Positions 8,702 through 17,307 of a stretch of 37,246 bases of DNA are shown here, one piece after another. This DNA is from DATARH01 sp035504235. Lineage in GTDB: Bacteria; Pseudomonadota; Alphaproteobacteria; ATCC43930; CGMCC-115725. How positions within the stretch are numbered: the first letter of the stretch is position 1; every line of letters starts with the position of its first letter. The translations under genes were made by a program, and so were the position numbers. The notes under the pieces were generated by a model. That model was not told the origin of the DNA and did no database searches. It was given only the letters and a program-made list of their open reading frames with translations. Location of the stretch: positions 1 through 37,246 of the forward strand of contig DATJSH010000255.1 in NCBI GenBank assembly GCA_035504235.1, given 5' to 3'.

Positions 8702-8718
8702 GGGGCGCGCCCCGCTGA

Positions 8719-8805
8719 TGGTGCCCAGGAGAAGACTCGAACTTCCACGACATTACTGCCACAGGTACCTGAAACCTGCGCGTCTACCAATTCCGCCACC
8801 TGGGC
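8719..8805 (-). tRNA. tRNA-Leu (CAG)
   Basis: The minus strand folds as a complete type II tRNA of 87 nt including an encoded CCA. The acceptor stem pairs GCCCAGG with CCTGGGC, with discriminator A. The D-arm has GGTAGACGCG. The anticodon stem CAGGT/ACCTG encloses loop TTCAGGT, giving anticodon CAG, which reads CUG. A variable arm follows, then the T-arm with GTTCGAGTC. The long variable arm and G-x-A box agree with leucine. CUG is a heavily used codon in this GC-rich DNA. The gene sits just upstream of rnd. Confidence 0.97.
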
Positions 8806-8833
8806 ATTCCAGCGCACAACGGGGAACCGGGCC

Positions 8834-8862
8834 GAGATAAGCCCCACCCCCGGCGATGTCAA
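8834..8862 (-). promoter_or_regulatory. Sigma70 promoter of tRNA-Leu and probably the rnd-lpt operon
   Basis: On the minus strand a perfect TTGACA -35 (8857-8862) is followed after exactly 17 bases by TATCTC (8834-8839) as the -10. A start site near 8827 would leave a leader of about 20 nt before the tRNA 5' end. The spacer is very GC-rich. No better promoter is visible between the tRNA and rnd (17 bp), so read-through into the rnd-kdsD-lpt genes is likely. Confidence 0.8.
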
Positions 8863-8935
8863 CCGCCGCCGCGGGTCGCTCGGTATTGAGCAAGTCGCGC
8901 GACGGGGCGCATGATGCGTCGATCCGGAGGATGCC

Positions 8936-10123
8936 ATGAAGGTCACCAAGCTCGAAACGCTGCACTGCGACGCCGGCTGGCGGGTCAATTCCTTCCTCAA
9001 AATCTCGACCGACGCGGGCATTACCGGCTGGTCCGAGTTCATGGAGGGCTATGGCGCGCAAGGTCTTGCCGCCGTCATCGAAAAGCTCGGCGCACGGCTC
9101 GTCGGCCAAGATCCGCGGCCGGTCGAGAAACACAGCAATTTCCTCTACGCCGCGACCCGACAGGCGGCGGGCGGGCTTAACGCCCAGGCGATCGGTGCGA
9201 TCGAGAATGCGCTCGTCGACATCAAGGCCAAGGCGCTTGGTGTGCCGGTCTACGAGCTGCTAGGCGGCCCATTCCGCGACCGGATGCAGGTCTACTGGTC
9301 GCATTGCGGCACCTATCGCGCGCGCTACGCCGACCGGATCAAGGAATGGGCGGGGGTCGACCCGGTGCGCACGCTCGACGATGTCGTCGCGCTCGGCCGC
9401 GAGGTGCGCGAGAAGGGCTTCAAGGGGCTCAAGACCAACCTGATCCGCTTCGAAAAGGATCGGCACTACATGTACGGTCCTGGCACCGGTGGCCAACCGG
9501 GCTTCCCCGAATTGAACGCCGACGCGGACATCGCCGCCGCCGCATTCGACCAGCTCGCGGCGTTCCGCGAGGGTGCGGGAAAGGGCGTCGGGCTGCATCT
9601 CGACACCAACTTCAACTACAAGATCGACGGCTATATCCGTCTTGCGCGGGTGCTGGAGCCGCTCGACCTCGTCTGGCTCGAGATCGATCTCTACGACCCG
9701 CCGGGTCTGGCGCGCATCCGCAACTCAAGCCGCACGCCGATCGCCTCGCTCGAATCGATCTATGGGCGGCGTCAATTCCGCCCCTATTTCGAGAACCAAT
9801 CGGTCGATTACGCGATCATCGACGTGGCGTGGAACGGTATCCTCGAAAGCGTGAAGATCGCCAACATGGCGGATTCATTCGAGGTCAATTGCGCGCCGCA
9901 CAATTTCAACGGCCATCTGGGCTCGCTCATCAGCGCCCATTTTTGCGCCGCGATCCCCAACTTCAAGGTCATGGAGATCGACATCGACGACGTGACCTGG
10001 AAGGACGACATCGTCACCCGGCCGCCGGTCATCGAAAACGGCGATCTGCTATTGCCGACTGGCCCCGGCTGGGGCGCCGACGTCAACGAGGAGTTTGTCC
10101 GCGCCCACCCGCCTCGGCGGTAA
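8936..10123 (+). CDS. Enolase-superfamily (mandelate racemase/muconate lactonizing type) protein
   Basis: Members of this superfamily abstract the alpha proton of a carboxylate bound to Mg2+, and most bacterial homologs with this layout are sugar-acid dehydratases. The 395-residue protein has the N-terminal capping domain and a TIM-barrel. Likely metal ligands are Asp223 (HLDTN), Glu249 (WLEID) and Glu273 (ASLES). Likely acid/base residues are Lys166 (GLKTN) and His322 (CAPHNF). The residue two after Asp223 is Asn, not the His of galactonate dehydratase, so that specificity is not assured. ATG 8936 is five bases after GGAGG. The VOC gene follows after 27 bp, so the two are probably co-transcribed. 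Substrate is unknown. Confidence 0.85.
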   Translation: MKVTKLETLHCDAGWRVNSFLKISTDAGITGWSEFMEGYGAQGLAAVIEKLGARLVGQDPRPVEKHSNFLYAATRQAAGGLNAQAIGAIENALVDIKAKALGVPVYELLGGPFRDRMQVYWSHCGTYRARYADRIKEWAGVDPVRTLDDVVALGREVREKGFKGLKTNLIRFEKDRHYMYGPGTGGQPGFPELNADADIAAAAFDQLAAFREGAGKGVGLHLDTNFNYKIDGYIRLARVLEPLDLVWLEIDLYDPPGLARIRNSSRTPIASLESIYGRRQFRPYFENQSVDYAIIDVAWNGILESVKIANMADSFEVNCAPHNFNGHLGSLISAHFCAAIPNFKVMEIDIDDVTWKDDIVTRPPVIENGDLLLPTGPGWGADVNEEFVRAHPPRR

Positions 10124-10150
10124 TTCGGATTTCATCAAGGGAGCAAAGAC

Positions 10151-10642
10151 ATGGCACGCATCAAGCATATCGCGCTGGTCACCGACGACCCCGTCGCGAC
10201 CGCGGAGTTTTACAAACAGCATTTCGGCCTCACCGAGCTTTACCGCCGGCCGAGCGCGACCGGCGAGAACGGCGTCTGGCTCAGCGACGGCTATATCTAT
10301 TTCGCCATCCTCAAATACGGCGATGCCGATGCGCCGAAGCTTGGGGTGGGTCAGACCTCCGATCTGCGTGGCATCCACCATATCGGCTTCCAGGTCGACA
10401 ACCTCGACACGACCGCGAAGGAACTGCAGACCGCCGGCGTCAAGAAGGTACCGATGGAAATGCACGGCCATGAGGAACGCGAAGCGACGCCGATGCGGTC
10501 GGCCAGCGGCGGTGCGCTCAACCTCAAATATCTCGGCCCCGACGAGGTGCAGTTCGACGTGCGGCAGAAGGGCTGGGACGAGGCGATCGGCCTCGGGATG
10601 CAGCGCCTTGAGTTGACCCCAGTGAGGGACGCGGCGGAATAG
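10151..10642 (+). CDS. VOC (glyoxalase/bleomycin-resistance/dioxygenase) family protein
   Basis: The 163-residue protein has the paired beta-alpha-beta-beta-beta units of the vicinal oxygen chelate fold. The first begins IKHIALVTDDPVATAEFYKQ and the second GIHHIGFQVDNLDTTAKEL. His5 (or nearby) and the His pair of the second unit are the likely metal ligands. VOC enzymes include lyases, epimerases and ring-cleaving dioxygenases, so the reaction cannot be assigned from this. AAGGGAG lies upstream of the ATG. It is 27 bp downstream of the enolase-superfamily gene, which suggests that it acts on the same or a related substrate. Confidence 0.85.
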   Translation: MARIKHIALVTDDPVATAEFYKQHFGLTELYRRPSATGENGVWLSDGYIYFAILKYGDADAPKLGVGQTSDLRGIHHIGFQVDNLDTTAKELQTAGVKKVPMEMHGHEEREATPMRSASGGALNLKYLGPDEVQFDVRQKGWDEAIGLGMQRLELTPVRDAAE

Positions 10643-10713
10643 AGAAGCCGCGGATCGGATGAGGCTTATCCGGAACGTTACCCTTACCCGCCTTCGGGCT
10701 GTGCCCTCAGGCG

Positions 10714-10736
10714 CCTCTCCCCCATTGCGGGAGAGG
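10714..10736. repeat. Short palindromic repeat CCTCTCCC-loop-GGGAGAGG
   Basis: Eight perfectly paired bases enclose the seven-base loop ccattgc. The flanking text (a cccttacccgccttcgggct segment at 10681-10700, then gccctcaggcg) is of the kind that recurs as dispersed intergenic repeats in many proteobacterial genomes. It lies between the VOC and CoA-transferase genes. No T-run follows, so terminator activity is uncertain. Confidence 0.6.
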
Positions 10737-10806
10737 GGAAGGCGTTGCGGCCTCGCGCGATAAGGCGCACGCTAGTCCCCAAGCGATCGATGGGAGGAAC
10801 GGCGCG

Positions 10807-12033
10807 ATGAGCGACAACACCCAGGAGCTGAATTTCCTGCAAGGCGTCAAGGTCGTCGATTTCACCCAGTTCGAGGCTGGCACGACCTGCACCGAGGTCT
10901 TGGCGTGGTTCGGCGCCGAGGTGGTCAAGATCGAGAACCCCGGCCGTGGCGATCCCGGCCGCCGGCTGCGCCCCGGCAAGCCGGATGACGACCCGTGGTA
11001 TTTCTACCAGTTCAACGTCAACAAGAAGTCGATCGCGATCAATCTCAAATCCCCGAAGGGACTGGGGATCGTCAAGGACATGATCCGTCAGGCCGACATC
11101 GTTGCCGAGAACATGGCGCCCGGCACGATCGACCGGCTCGGCCTCTCCTATGACGAGGTCAAGAAGATCAACCCGCGCATCATCTATTGCCAGGTCAAGG
11201 GCTTCGCCAGCGGCAGCCCGCACGAGCGCGGCCTGGCCTTCGACATGATCGCGCAGGCGGCCGGTGGCCCGATCAGCGTCACCGGCTGGCCCGACCGGCC
11301 GCCGGTCAAGCCGGGCTTGAGCTTTGGCGACACCGGCACCGGCATGCTGATGGCGGCGACGATCCTCGGCGCGCTGCACGAACGCAACCGCACCGGCGTC
11401 GGGCGGCGGCTCGAAGTCGCGATGCAGGACGCGATGGTGCATTACATGCGCACCTGCTTTGCGACGATGGCCCGCACCGGCAAACCGGCACAGCGCCGCG
11501 GCGCCAAGCCGAGCGCCGGCAACAACGCCCCGGCCGGCCTCTTCCCGTGCAAGGGGGGCGGGCCCAACGACTACCTCTACATCACGACGAGCCGCGCCAA
11601 TCCCGAGCATTACGCGCGCCTCATGAAGCTGGTCGGCCGCGAGGATCTGATCGAGGACCCGCGTTTCGCGACCGGCGACGCCCGTGTCCAAAATTCCGAG
11701 GAGCTCGAAGCCATCATCGGCGAATGGACGAGCCAGCACGACAAGCGCGAGGTGATGGAAAAGCTGATCGCGGTCGGTGTCCCCGCCGGGGCGGTGTTCG
11801 ATACGATGGAATTGCAGAATGAGCCGAGCTTCGAGGCGCGCGGCTTTATGCAGACCGTTCAGCACCACAATGGCAGCTACAAGATGGCGTCGTGGCCGGT
11901 GCGGGTCGACGGCAAGTCGGTCAAAATCAAGGGGTCGCCGGCGCTCGGCGCCGACACCTCGGAGGTGCTGCGAAGCTGGCTCGGGATCGATGCCGGCGGG
12001 CTTGCGGCGCTCAAGGGCGAAGGCGTGCTTTAG
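10807..12033 (+). CDS. Class III CoA-transferase, CaiB/BaiF family, formyl-CoA transferase-like
   Basis: Family III enzymes move CoA between carboxylic acids through an aspartyl-CoA thioester. The 408-residue protein resembles formyl-CoA:oxalate CoA-transferase (Frc) along its length: GVKVVDFTQFEAGTTCTEVL, AWFGAEVVKIENPGRGD, NPRIIYCQVKGF and AQAAGGPISVTGWPDRPP. The catalytic Asp is Asp146 in RGLAFDMIAQ. The C-terminal part (FEARGFMQTVQ, GSPALGADTSEVL) is also typical. Oxalate or another short dicarboxylate is plausible, but the family's substrates vary widely and no oxalyl-CoA decarboxylase is nearby. GGGAGG lies about nine bases before the ATG. Confidence 0.9.
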   Translation: MSDNTQELNFLQGVKVVDFTQFEAGTTCTEVLAWFGAEVVKIENPGRGDPGRRLRPGKPDDDPWYFYQFNVNKKSIAINLKSPKGLGIVKDMIRQADIVAENMAPGTIDRLGLSYDEVKKINPRIIYCQVKGFASGSPHERGLAFDMIAQAAGGPISVTGWPDRPPVKPGLSFGDTGTGMLMAATILGALHERNRTGVGRRLEVAMQDAMVHYMRTCFATMARTGKPAQRRGAKPSAGNNAPAGLFPCKGGGPNDYLYITTSRANPEHYARLMKLVGREDLIEDPRFATGDARVQNSEELEAIIGEWTSQHDKREVMEKLIAVGVPAGAVFDTMELQNEPSFEARGFMQTVQHHNGSYKMASWPVRVDGKSVKIKGSPALGADTSEVLRSWLGIDAGGLAALKGEGVL

Positions 12034-12067
12034 CTGCGTTCGCGGCCTTCGCCGGAACGTTTTCGGC

Positions 12068-12143
12068 GAATTATTGTTCTGCTCGTGAAAGCCGGGGTGC
12101 CGGCTGAATTATTGTTCTGCTCGTGAAAGCCGGGGTGCCGGCT
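12068..12143. repeat. Perfect 38-bp tandem direct repeat, two copies
   Basis: Copy one is 12068-12105 and copy two 12106-12143; they are identical. Each unit begins gaattattgttctgc and ends with a self-complementary agccgg-ggtg-ccggct. The repeat lies 34 bp after the CoA-transferase stop. It is AT-richer at its start than the surrounding DNA. Perfect identity implies recent duplication or conversion. Confidence 0.9.
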
Positions 12144-12146
12144 TTT
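12126..12146 (+). terminator. Intrinsic terminator of the CoA-transferase gene
   Basis: AAAGCCGG pairs with CCGGCTTT across a GGTG loop, followed by a TTTT run. It is the end of the second 38-bp repeat. The first copy keeps only the inner six base pairs and has no T-run. The minus-strand version has a similar stem, so weak bidirectional action is possible. Confidence 0.7.
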
Positions 12147-12313
12147 GCCAGCGCGCGGCCGGGCGGGCCGATCCCGCCCCGCCCGCGCGGCCAGGCGTAG
12201 ATGCCGCAAGAGCGAGTTGATTTTACGCGCAGGAACCTGCTTCGCTGCGCTGCCGTAGAGTGATTGAACCCAGCGCACGGAAACCCCGGCCTCAACAACA
12301 GGGAAGAAGCCCG

Positions 12314-12595
12314 ATGCGGTCACTTGTTTCGCTTTATCTCGTCATTGGGCTGTTGCTTTTGGGCTTCGGCTATTTCGCCACCGGGCCGTGCCCCAATAAG
12401 AACACCGATGTCGTCAACGACGTGGTGTTCGTGCTGACCTGGCCTGTCGAGCTGTACGGTTACGTGATCAAGGGCTCGCTGTCGCCCGACGAATGGCTGC
12501 ACAAGCAAGCCTGCGAGGGCGGGTTCGGCCAGCACGGCGACAGCCAAGGAACCGGCAACAGCGAGCAGACGGCGCCCGTGCCGGTGCAGCACTAG
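12314..12595 (+). CDS. Small membrane protein of unknown function
   Basis: This 93-residue frame starts at an ATG preceded by AGGGAAG. It begins MRSLVSLYLVIGLLLLGFGY, a strong membrane segment (residues 4-22) or uncleaved signal anchor, followed by a second hydrophobic stretch (about 37-52, VFVLTWPVELYGYVIKG). The polar C-terminus is rich in Gly, Gln and Ser. I do not recognise the family. A longer reading from 12260 adds residues without a better start. It converges with hemC, with nine bases between the stops. Confidence 0.7.
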   Translation: MRSLVSLYLVIGLLLLGFGYFATGPCPNKNTDVVNDVVFVLTWPVELYGYVIKGSLSPDEWLHKQACEGGFGQHGDSQGTGNSEQTAPVPVQH

Positions 12596-12604
12596 CGGAA
12601 GGGA

Positions 12605-13528
12605 TCAGCTCAAGCCGAATTCCGGCCCGGCATCGCGGCGCAGCCGCTCGCCGATCTCGCGGCCCAGCGCTTCCGCATCGGCGGAAGCGCCTTCGGCGCG
12701 GCGCTCGGCGCTGCCGTCTTCGGCGAGCAGCCGAGCGCGCAGATACAGTCGGCCATCGGCGAGGGTGGCAAGCCCGGCGATCGGCGTGCGACATGATCCA
12801 TCCAGCGCCGCGAGCATCGCGCGTTCGGCGGTGACGCAGGCGGCGCTCGCCGCATCGTGCAGCGGCAGCAGCATCTCGTGCAATTCGGGATCGTCGGCGC
12901 GGGTCTCGATCGCCAGGGCACCTTGGCCGACCGCGGGCAGCATGATCTCGGGCGAAAGAATTTCGCTCGCCATATCGGTCTTGCCGAGCCGCGCGAGCCC
13001 GCTCAGCGCGAGCAACAACCCGTTGGCCTCGTCCGCCGCCAGCTTGGCGAGCCGCGTATCGACGTTGCCGCGGATCGGCGCCACCGCGAGGTCGGGGCGG
13101 TGGCGCAAGAGCTGCGCCTTGCGTCGCAGCGAGGCGGTGCCGATCCGGGCGCCCTGCGGCAGTGCCGCCAAGGGCCCACCGTCGCGCGTGACCAGCGCAT
13201 CGCGCGGATCGTCCCGCGGCAGCACGCAGGCAATAACGAGCCCCGGCGGCAGAAACGTCTCCATGTCCTTCAGCGAATGCACCGCGAGGTCGATGCGCCG
13301 GTCGATCAGCGCCTGCTCGATTTCCTTGGTGAAAAGACCCTTGCCGCCGATCTCGGCAAGCAGCCGGTTTTGCACTCGGTCGCCCGTGGTGCGAATCACC
13401 TCGAGCGCCATCATTCCCGGCCCGGTGAGACCCGGATGCGCCGCGAATAGCCGCTCGCGCACCAGGTTGGCCTGGTGGAGCGCCATCGCGCTGCCGCGAG
13501 TGCCGATACGCAAAGGGCGAAGCGCCAC
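12605..13528 (-). CDS. hemC: Porphobilinogen deaminase (hydroxymethylbilane synthase)
   Basis: HemC polymerises four porphobilinogen molecules into hydroxymethylbilane in haem and corrinoid synthesis. The 307-residue protein has the expected RIGTRGSAMALHQANLV N-terminus, HSLKDME with catalytic Asp88, PRDDPRDALV, GTASLRRKAQLL and RGNVDTRL (substrate and cofactor-binding Arg residues), and LDGSCRTPIAG with Cys246, which carries the dipyrromethane cofactor. The start is GTG with GAAGGA about seven bases upstream. It follows the permease gene by 56 bp on the same strand and may be co-transcribed with it. The usual hemD partner is not next to it. Confidence 0.97.
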   Translation of the reverse strand: MALRPLRIGTRGSAMALHQANLVRERLFAAHPGLTGPGMMALEVIRTTGDRVQNRLLAEIGGKGLFTKEIEQALIDRRIDLAVHSLKDMETFLPPGLVIACVLPRDDPRDALVTRDGGPLAALPQGARIGTASLRRKAQLLRHRPDLAVAPIRGNVDTRLAKLAADEANGLLLALSGLARLGKTDMASEILSPEIMLPAVGQGALAIETRADDPELHEMLLPLHDAASAACVTAERAMLAALDGSCRTPIAGLATLADGRLYLRARLLAEDGSAERRAEGASADAEALGREIGERLRRDAGPEFGLS

Positions 13529-13584
13529 GTACGATCCTTCAAAGGCGAGAGCGGCGGGGTTTTAACAGGGAGAACGCCGGGCCG

Positions 13585-14856
13585 CTACTGATCCACTGGC
13601 ACCGGGGTCGGCAGCAGCGACAGCGTGTGGGTCAGCGACAGCCACAACATCGCGAAGGCGAGCGAAATCACCGCGATCGGCACGCCGGCCCTGGCGTGAT
13701 CGGCAAAGCTCAGCCGCGTCCCCATGCGGTCGGCGTGCTCGGAGATCAGCACGTTGGTGAGGCTGCCCGACAGCAGCAGGTTCCCTGCGAGGCTCGACAG
13801 CAGCGCCAGCGCGTAGAGCACGCCAGGCGGCGGCGTCGGCCAAATCTGCAAAAGCAGCATCGCCGCCGGCAGGCTGCCGATCGCGTTGCTGGTGACGACG
13901 CTGAAGATGGTCAGCGGCACGAGCCCGTTGGGCAGCAAGTCGTGGTGGTCGAAAAACACGAGCAGCTTCGAGGCGATACCGGTCTGGTTCAGCGTGCCGG
14001 TGATCGCGAAAAGACAGCCGACCAAGAGCAGCAGCGGCCAATCGACCGTGCCGATCATGCGCCGGCTGGTGATCTTGCGGTTGGCGAGCAGCAGCGCGGC
14101 GATCATCAGCGCGCCCAGTTCGCGCGGCAGCGATGTCAGGAAAAGCAGGAGCAGCGCAAGAAGCGCCACGCCGCCCTTGATCGCTTGGTTGCGGTCGAAC
14201 GGATGCACGTCGACCGGCGGCAGCTCAGCCGTCTCGGCCGGCTCTGCGGCGATCATGCGTCGCCGCCATTGCAGCCAGACGACCGCGAACACGGTACCGA
14301 GGCTAAACAGCGCGGGTACGCCGCTGACCCAGAGGAACGTCCAGAAATCGAGCCGCCCGATCGCACCCAAAAGCATGTTCTGCGGATTGCCGATCAGCGT
14401 CGCGGCCGAGCCGGCATTGGTCGCCGCGGCGAGTGCGATCGCAAACGGGCGCGGGTCGAAGCCGCGCCCCCGCGCGCCCACCAGCAGCAGCGGTGCGATG
14501 GTGATGATGAGGATGTCGTTGGCCAGCACCGCGGCAAGGCCGCCGGCGATCGCGACGGTCAGCGCCAGCAGCACGGTGTTGCCGTGGCCGCGGCTGGTGA
14601 ATTCGCGCGCGCAAAGGTCGATAAAGCCGGATTCGGCGAACTGCGCCGAAATGATCATCATCGCGAACAGCAGCGCCAAGGTCGGCATGTCGACGCTGCT
14701 GCCGAAATCGTCCAGCGTCATCTGACCGCTCACGAGGAGCGCGATGACCGCGAGCAGCGCGATTCCCGTTCGGTCGACCTGCAGCCGCGGGATGCGCCCG
14801 GCGGCCATTCCGGCATAGGTGAGAATCAAAACCAGCAGAACGATCGCGGCGTGCAT
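13585..14856 (-). CDS. ArsB/NhaD/SLC13-type membrane permease
   Basis: This 423-residue protein has about eleven hydrophobic segments and the motif ATNAGSAATLIGNPQNM, the hallmark of the ion transporter superfamily that includes arsenite, Na+/H+ and dicarboxylate carriers. A second related segment near VVTSNAIGSLPAAMLLL gives the expected inverted-repeat layout. Substrate is unknown, and no arsenic genes are nearby. The start is taken at ATG 14856, where the first membrane helix (HAAIVLLVLILTYAGM) begins. The frame is open further upstream to 14967, but that part is polar and has other possible ATGs around 14889. Divergent from uvrD, upstream of hemC. Confidence 0.85.
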   Translation of the reverse strand: MHAAIVLLVLILTYAGMAAGRIPRLQVDRTGIALLAVIALLVSGQMTLDDFGSSVDMPTLALLFAMMIISAQFAESGFIDLCAREFTSRGHGNTVLLALTVAIAGGLAAVLANDILIITIAPLLLVGARGRGFDPRPFAIALAAATNAGSAATLIGNPQNMLLGAIGRLDFWTFLWVSGVPALFSLGTVFAVVWLQWRRRMIAAEPAETAELPPVDVHPFDRNQAIKGGVALLALLLLFLTSLPRELGALMIAALLLANRKITSRRMIGTVDWPLLLLVGCLFAITGTLNQTGIASKLLVFFDHHDLLPNGLVPLTIFSVVTSNAIGSLPAAMLLLQIWPTPPPGVLYALALLSSLAGNLLLSGSLTNVLISEHADRMGTRLSFADHARAGVPIAVISLAFAMLWLSLTHTLSLLPTPVPVDQ

Positions 14857-15021
14857 CGGGCGCCTTGGAGAATATACGCCGCGCATCATGGCCGAGAGGC
14901 CGGGCAAACCGCCAGAAGCTATTTGATTTGCACTATTTTTGCGAAAAGCGTGGCGGCCGCGCCGCAATCCGTTCCGCGGGTCGGCTGCGCCGCGACGCCG
15001 GTGTTGCTATATGATGGAGCG

Positions 15022-17292
15022 ATGTCCGAGCTTCACGCCGAGCCGGTCGCTCCGGCTACTGCCACAGGCCCGTATTTCGCCGCGCTCAACGAGGCGCAGG
15101 CGCGGGCCGTCGCGGCGGTCGACGGGCCGGTGCTGGTGCTGGCCGGCGCCGGTACCGGCAAGACGCGCGTGCTGACGACGCGGCTCGCCCACATCCTCGC
15201 GACCCGCCGTGCCTTTCCCGGCGAGATGCTCGCGGTCACCTTCACCAACAAGGCGGCGCGCGAGATGCGCGAGCGGCTGCAGGCGATGATCGGCCAGGCC
15301 GCCGAGGGGGTATGGCTTGGCACGTTCCACGCGCTCGCCGCGCGCATCCTGCGCCGCCACGCCGAGGCGGTCGGGCTCAGATCAAGCTTCACGATCCTCG
15401 ACCAGGACGACCAGCTGCGCCTCGTCAAGCAGATCCTCGCCGCCGCCAATATCGACGAGCGGCGCTGGCCGGCGCGGGTGCTGCACATCGTCATCGAGCG
15501 CTGGAAGGACCGCGGTCTTACCCCCGACAAGGTGTCGTCGGCCGAGATCGGCGATTTCGCCGACGGCCGCGCGATCGACCTTTACCGGCTCTATCAGGAG
15601 CGGCTCGCGACCGTGAACGCCTGCGATTTCGGTGACCTGCTGCTGCACAATTTGACGCTGTTCCAGAACAACGCGGAAATCCTCGAAACCTATCAGCACC
15701 GTTTTCGCCATGTGCTGGTCGACGAGTACCAGGACACCAATGTCGCCCAGTACCTTTGGCTGCGGCTCTTGGCACAGCGGCACAAGAACATTTGCTGCGT
15801 CGGCGACGACGACCAGTCGATCTACTCGTGGCGCGGCGCGCAGATCGAGAACATCCTCAAGTTCGAGAGCGATTTTCCCGGCGCGCTGATCGTCCGGCTG
15901 GAGGAAAACTACCGTTCGACGCCAGAGATCCTGTCGGCCGCGGCGGGGGTGATCGGCCACAATCGCGGCCGGCTCGGCAAGACGCTGTGGACCCGCGCCG
16001 AAGGGGGCGACAAGGTGACCGTGCGCGGCCTGTGGGACGCCGAGCAGGAGGCGCGCTGGGCCGGCGACGAGATCGAGGCGCTGCAGCGCAAGGGGCACAA
16101 GCTCTCCGAGATCGCCATTCTGGTGCGCGCCGGGTTTCAGACCCGCGAGTTCGAAGAGCGCTTTATCGCGCTCGCGCTGCCCTACCGGGTGATCGGCGGT
16201 CCGCGGTTTTACGAGCGCCAGGAAATCCGCGACGCGCTCGGCTATTTGCGCCTCGTCAATCAGCCGGCCGACGACCTCGCCTTCGAGCGCATCGTCAACA
16301 TGCCGCGCCGCGGCATCGGCACCGCGACCCTGCAGTTGCTGCATGCCGAGGCGCGCGCGGAACAGCTCTCGCTGGTCGAGGCGACGCGACGGTTGATCGC
16401 CAGCGACGCGCTGCCGCGCGGAGCGCGGGGCGCGCTGGCCAATTTCCTCGCCATGCTCGACCGCTGGCGCGACGAAGCGTTCCGCGACAGCCATGTCGAG
16501 CTGGTGCAGCGGGTGCTCGACGAGTCGGGCTACACCGGCATGTGGCAGGCCGATAATTCGCCCGAGGCGCCGGGCCGGCTTGAAAATCTGAAAGAGCTCG
16601 TTGTCGCGATGGCCGAATTCGAGAACCTCGGCGGGTTCTTGGAGCATGTCAGCCTGGTCATGGACAACGCCGCCGACAACGCGGGCGACATGGTCAACCT
16701 GATGACCCTGCACAGCGCCAAGGGGCTGGAATTCGATACGGTATTCCTTCCCGGCTGGGAGGAAGGGATGTTCCCATCACAGCGCGCCATCGAGGAAGGC
16801 GGCTTGCCGGCGCTCGAAGAGGAGCGGCGGCTCGCCTATGTTGGGCTGACCCGCGCACGCAACCGCGCGCTTGTCTCGTTCGCCGCCAACCGCCGCATCC
16901 ACGGCCAATGGCAGACCTCGGCGCGCTCGCGCTTTGTCGACGAGCTGCCGAAAGACCAGGTCGAGGTCGAGACCGAGATGGGCATGGGGCCGGGCGCCGG
17001 CTGGGCCGCCTCTCCGGCCGCCAATGCGGCCTGGGGCACCGGCTGGGCCGAGGGCGTCCGCGACACCTACCGCAAGAGCCTGCCGCGACCGCCACTGGTC
17101 ATCGAAGGCGTTCGCCCGCCATCGCGCGGCCAGGAGGTCAAAAAGATCGGCGGGTTTGCGGTCGGCGACCGCGTGTTCCACCAGAAATTCGGCTACGGCG
17201 TGATCCGCGTCGTCGAGGACAACAAGCTCGAGATCGATTTCGAGCACGCCGGCGACAAGAAGGTGATGGACGCCTTTGTCGAGCGTGCGTGA
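15022..17292 (+). CDS. uvrD: UvrD/PcrA-type ATP-dependent DNA helicase
   Basis: A superfamily 1A 3'-5' helicase acting in nucleotide excision and mismatch repair. The 756-residue protein shows all motifs in order: Walker A AGAGTGKTRV, Ia VTFTNKAAREM, II VDEYQDTN, III GDDDQSIYSWRGA, IV LEENYRSTPEIL, V LMTLHSAKGLEFDTVFL and VI RRLAYVGLTRARNRAL. The C-terminus carries the UvrD/PcrA Tudor-like domain (VGDRVFHQKFGYGVI). The start is ATG 15022 with GGAG just upstream. The frame remains open far to the left because it runs antisense to the permease; those residues look nothing like a helicase. A TATGAT box at 15010-15015 is close enough to suggest a very short leader. Confidence 0.96.
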   Translation: MSELHAEPVAPATATGPYFAALNEAQARAVAAVDGPVLVLAGAGTGKTRVLTTRLAHILATRRAFPGEMLAVTFTNKAAREMRERLQAMIGQAAEGVWLGTFHALAARILRRHAEAVGLRSSFTILDQDDQLRLVKQILAAANIDERRWPARVLHIVIERWKDRGLTPDKVSSAEIGDFADGRAIDLYRLYQERLATVNACDFGDLLLHNLTLFQNNAEILETYQHRFRHVLVDEYQDTNVAQYLWLRLLAQRHKNICCVGDDDQSIYSWRGAQIENILKFESDFPGALIVRLEENYRSTPEILSAAAGVIGHNRGRLGKTLWTRAEGGDKVTVRGLWDAEQEARWAGDEIEALQRKGHKLSEIAILVRAGFQTREFEERFIALALPYRVIGGPRFYERQEIRDALGYLRLVNQPADDLAFERIVNMPRRGIGTATLQLLHAEARAEQLSLVEATRRLIASDALPRGARGALANFLAMLDRWRDEAFRDSHVELVQRVLDESGYTGMWQADNSPEAPGRLENLKELVVAMAEFENLGGFLEHVSLVMDNAADNAGDMVNLMTLHSAKGLEFDTVFLPGWEEGMFPSQRAIEEGGLPALEEERRLAYVGLTRARNRALVSFAANRRIHGQWQTSARSRFVDELPKDQVEVETEMGMGPGAGWAASPAANAAWGTGWAEGVRDTYRKSLPRPPLVIEGVRPPSRGQEVKKIGGFAVGDRVFHQKFGYGVIRVVEDNKLEIDFEHAGDKKVMDAFVERA

Positions 17293-17307
17293 ACCCTCTT
17301 TTTCTCA

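Noticed and set aside
13627..15021. Plus-strand frame open for 465 codons before uvrD
   Set aside because: It runs antisense to the permease gene, its residues resemble no helicase, and a good ATG with GGAG is present at 15022. Long shadow frames are common in DNA this GC-rich.
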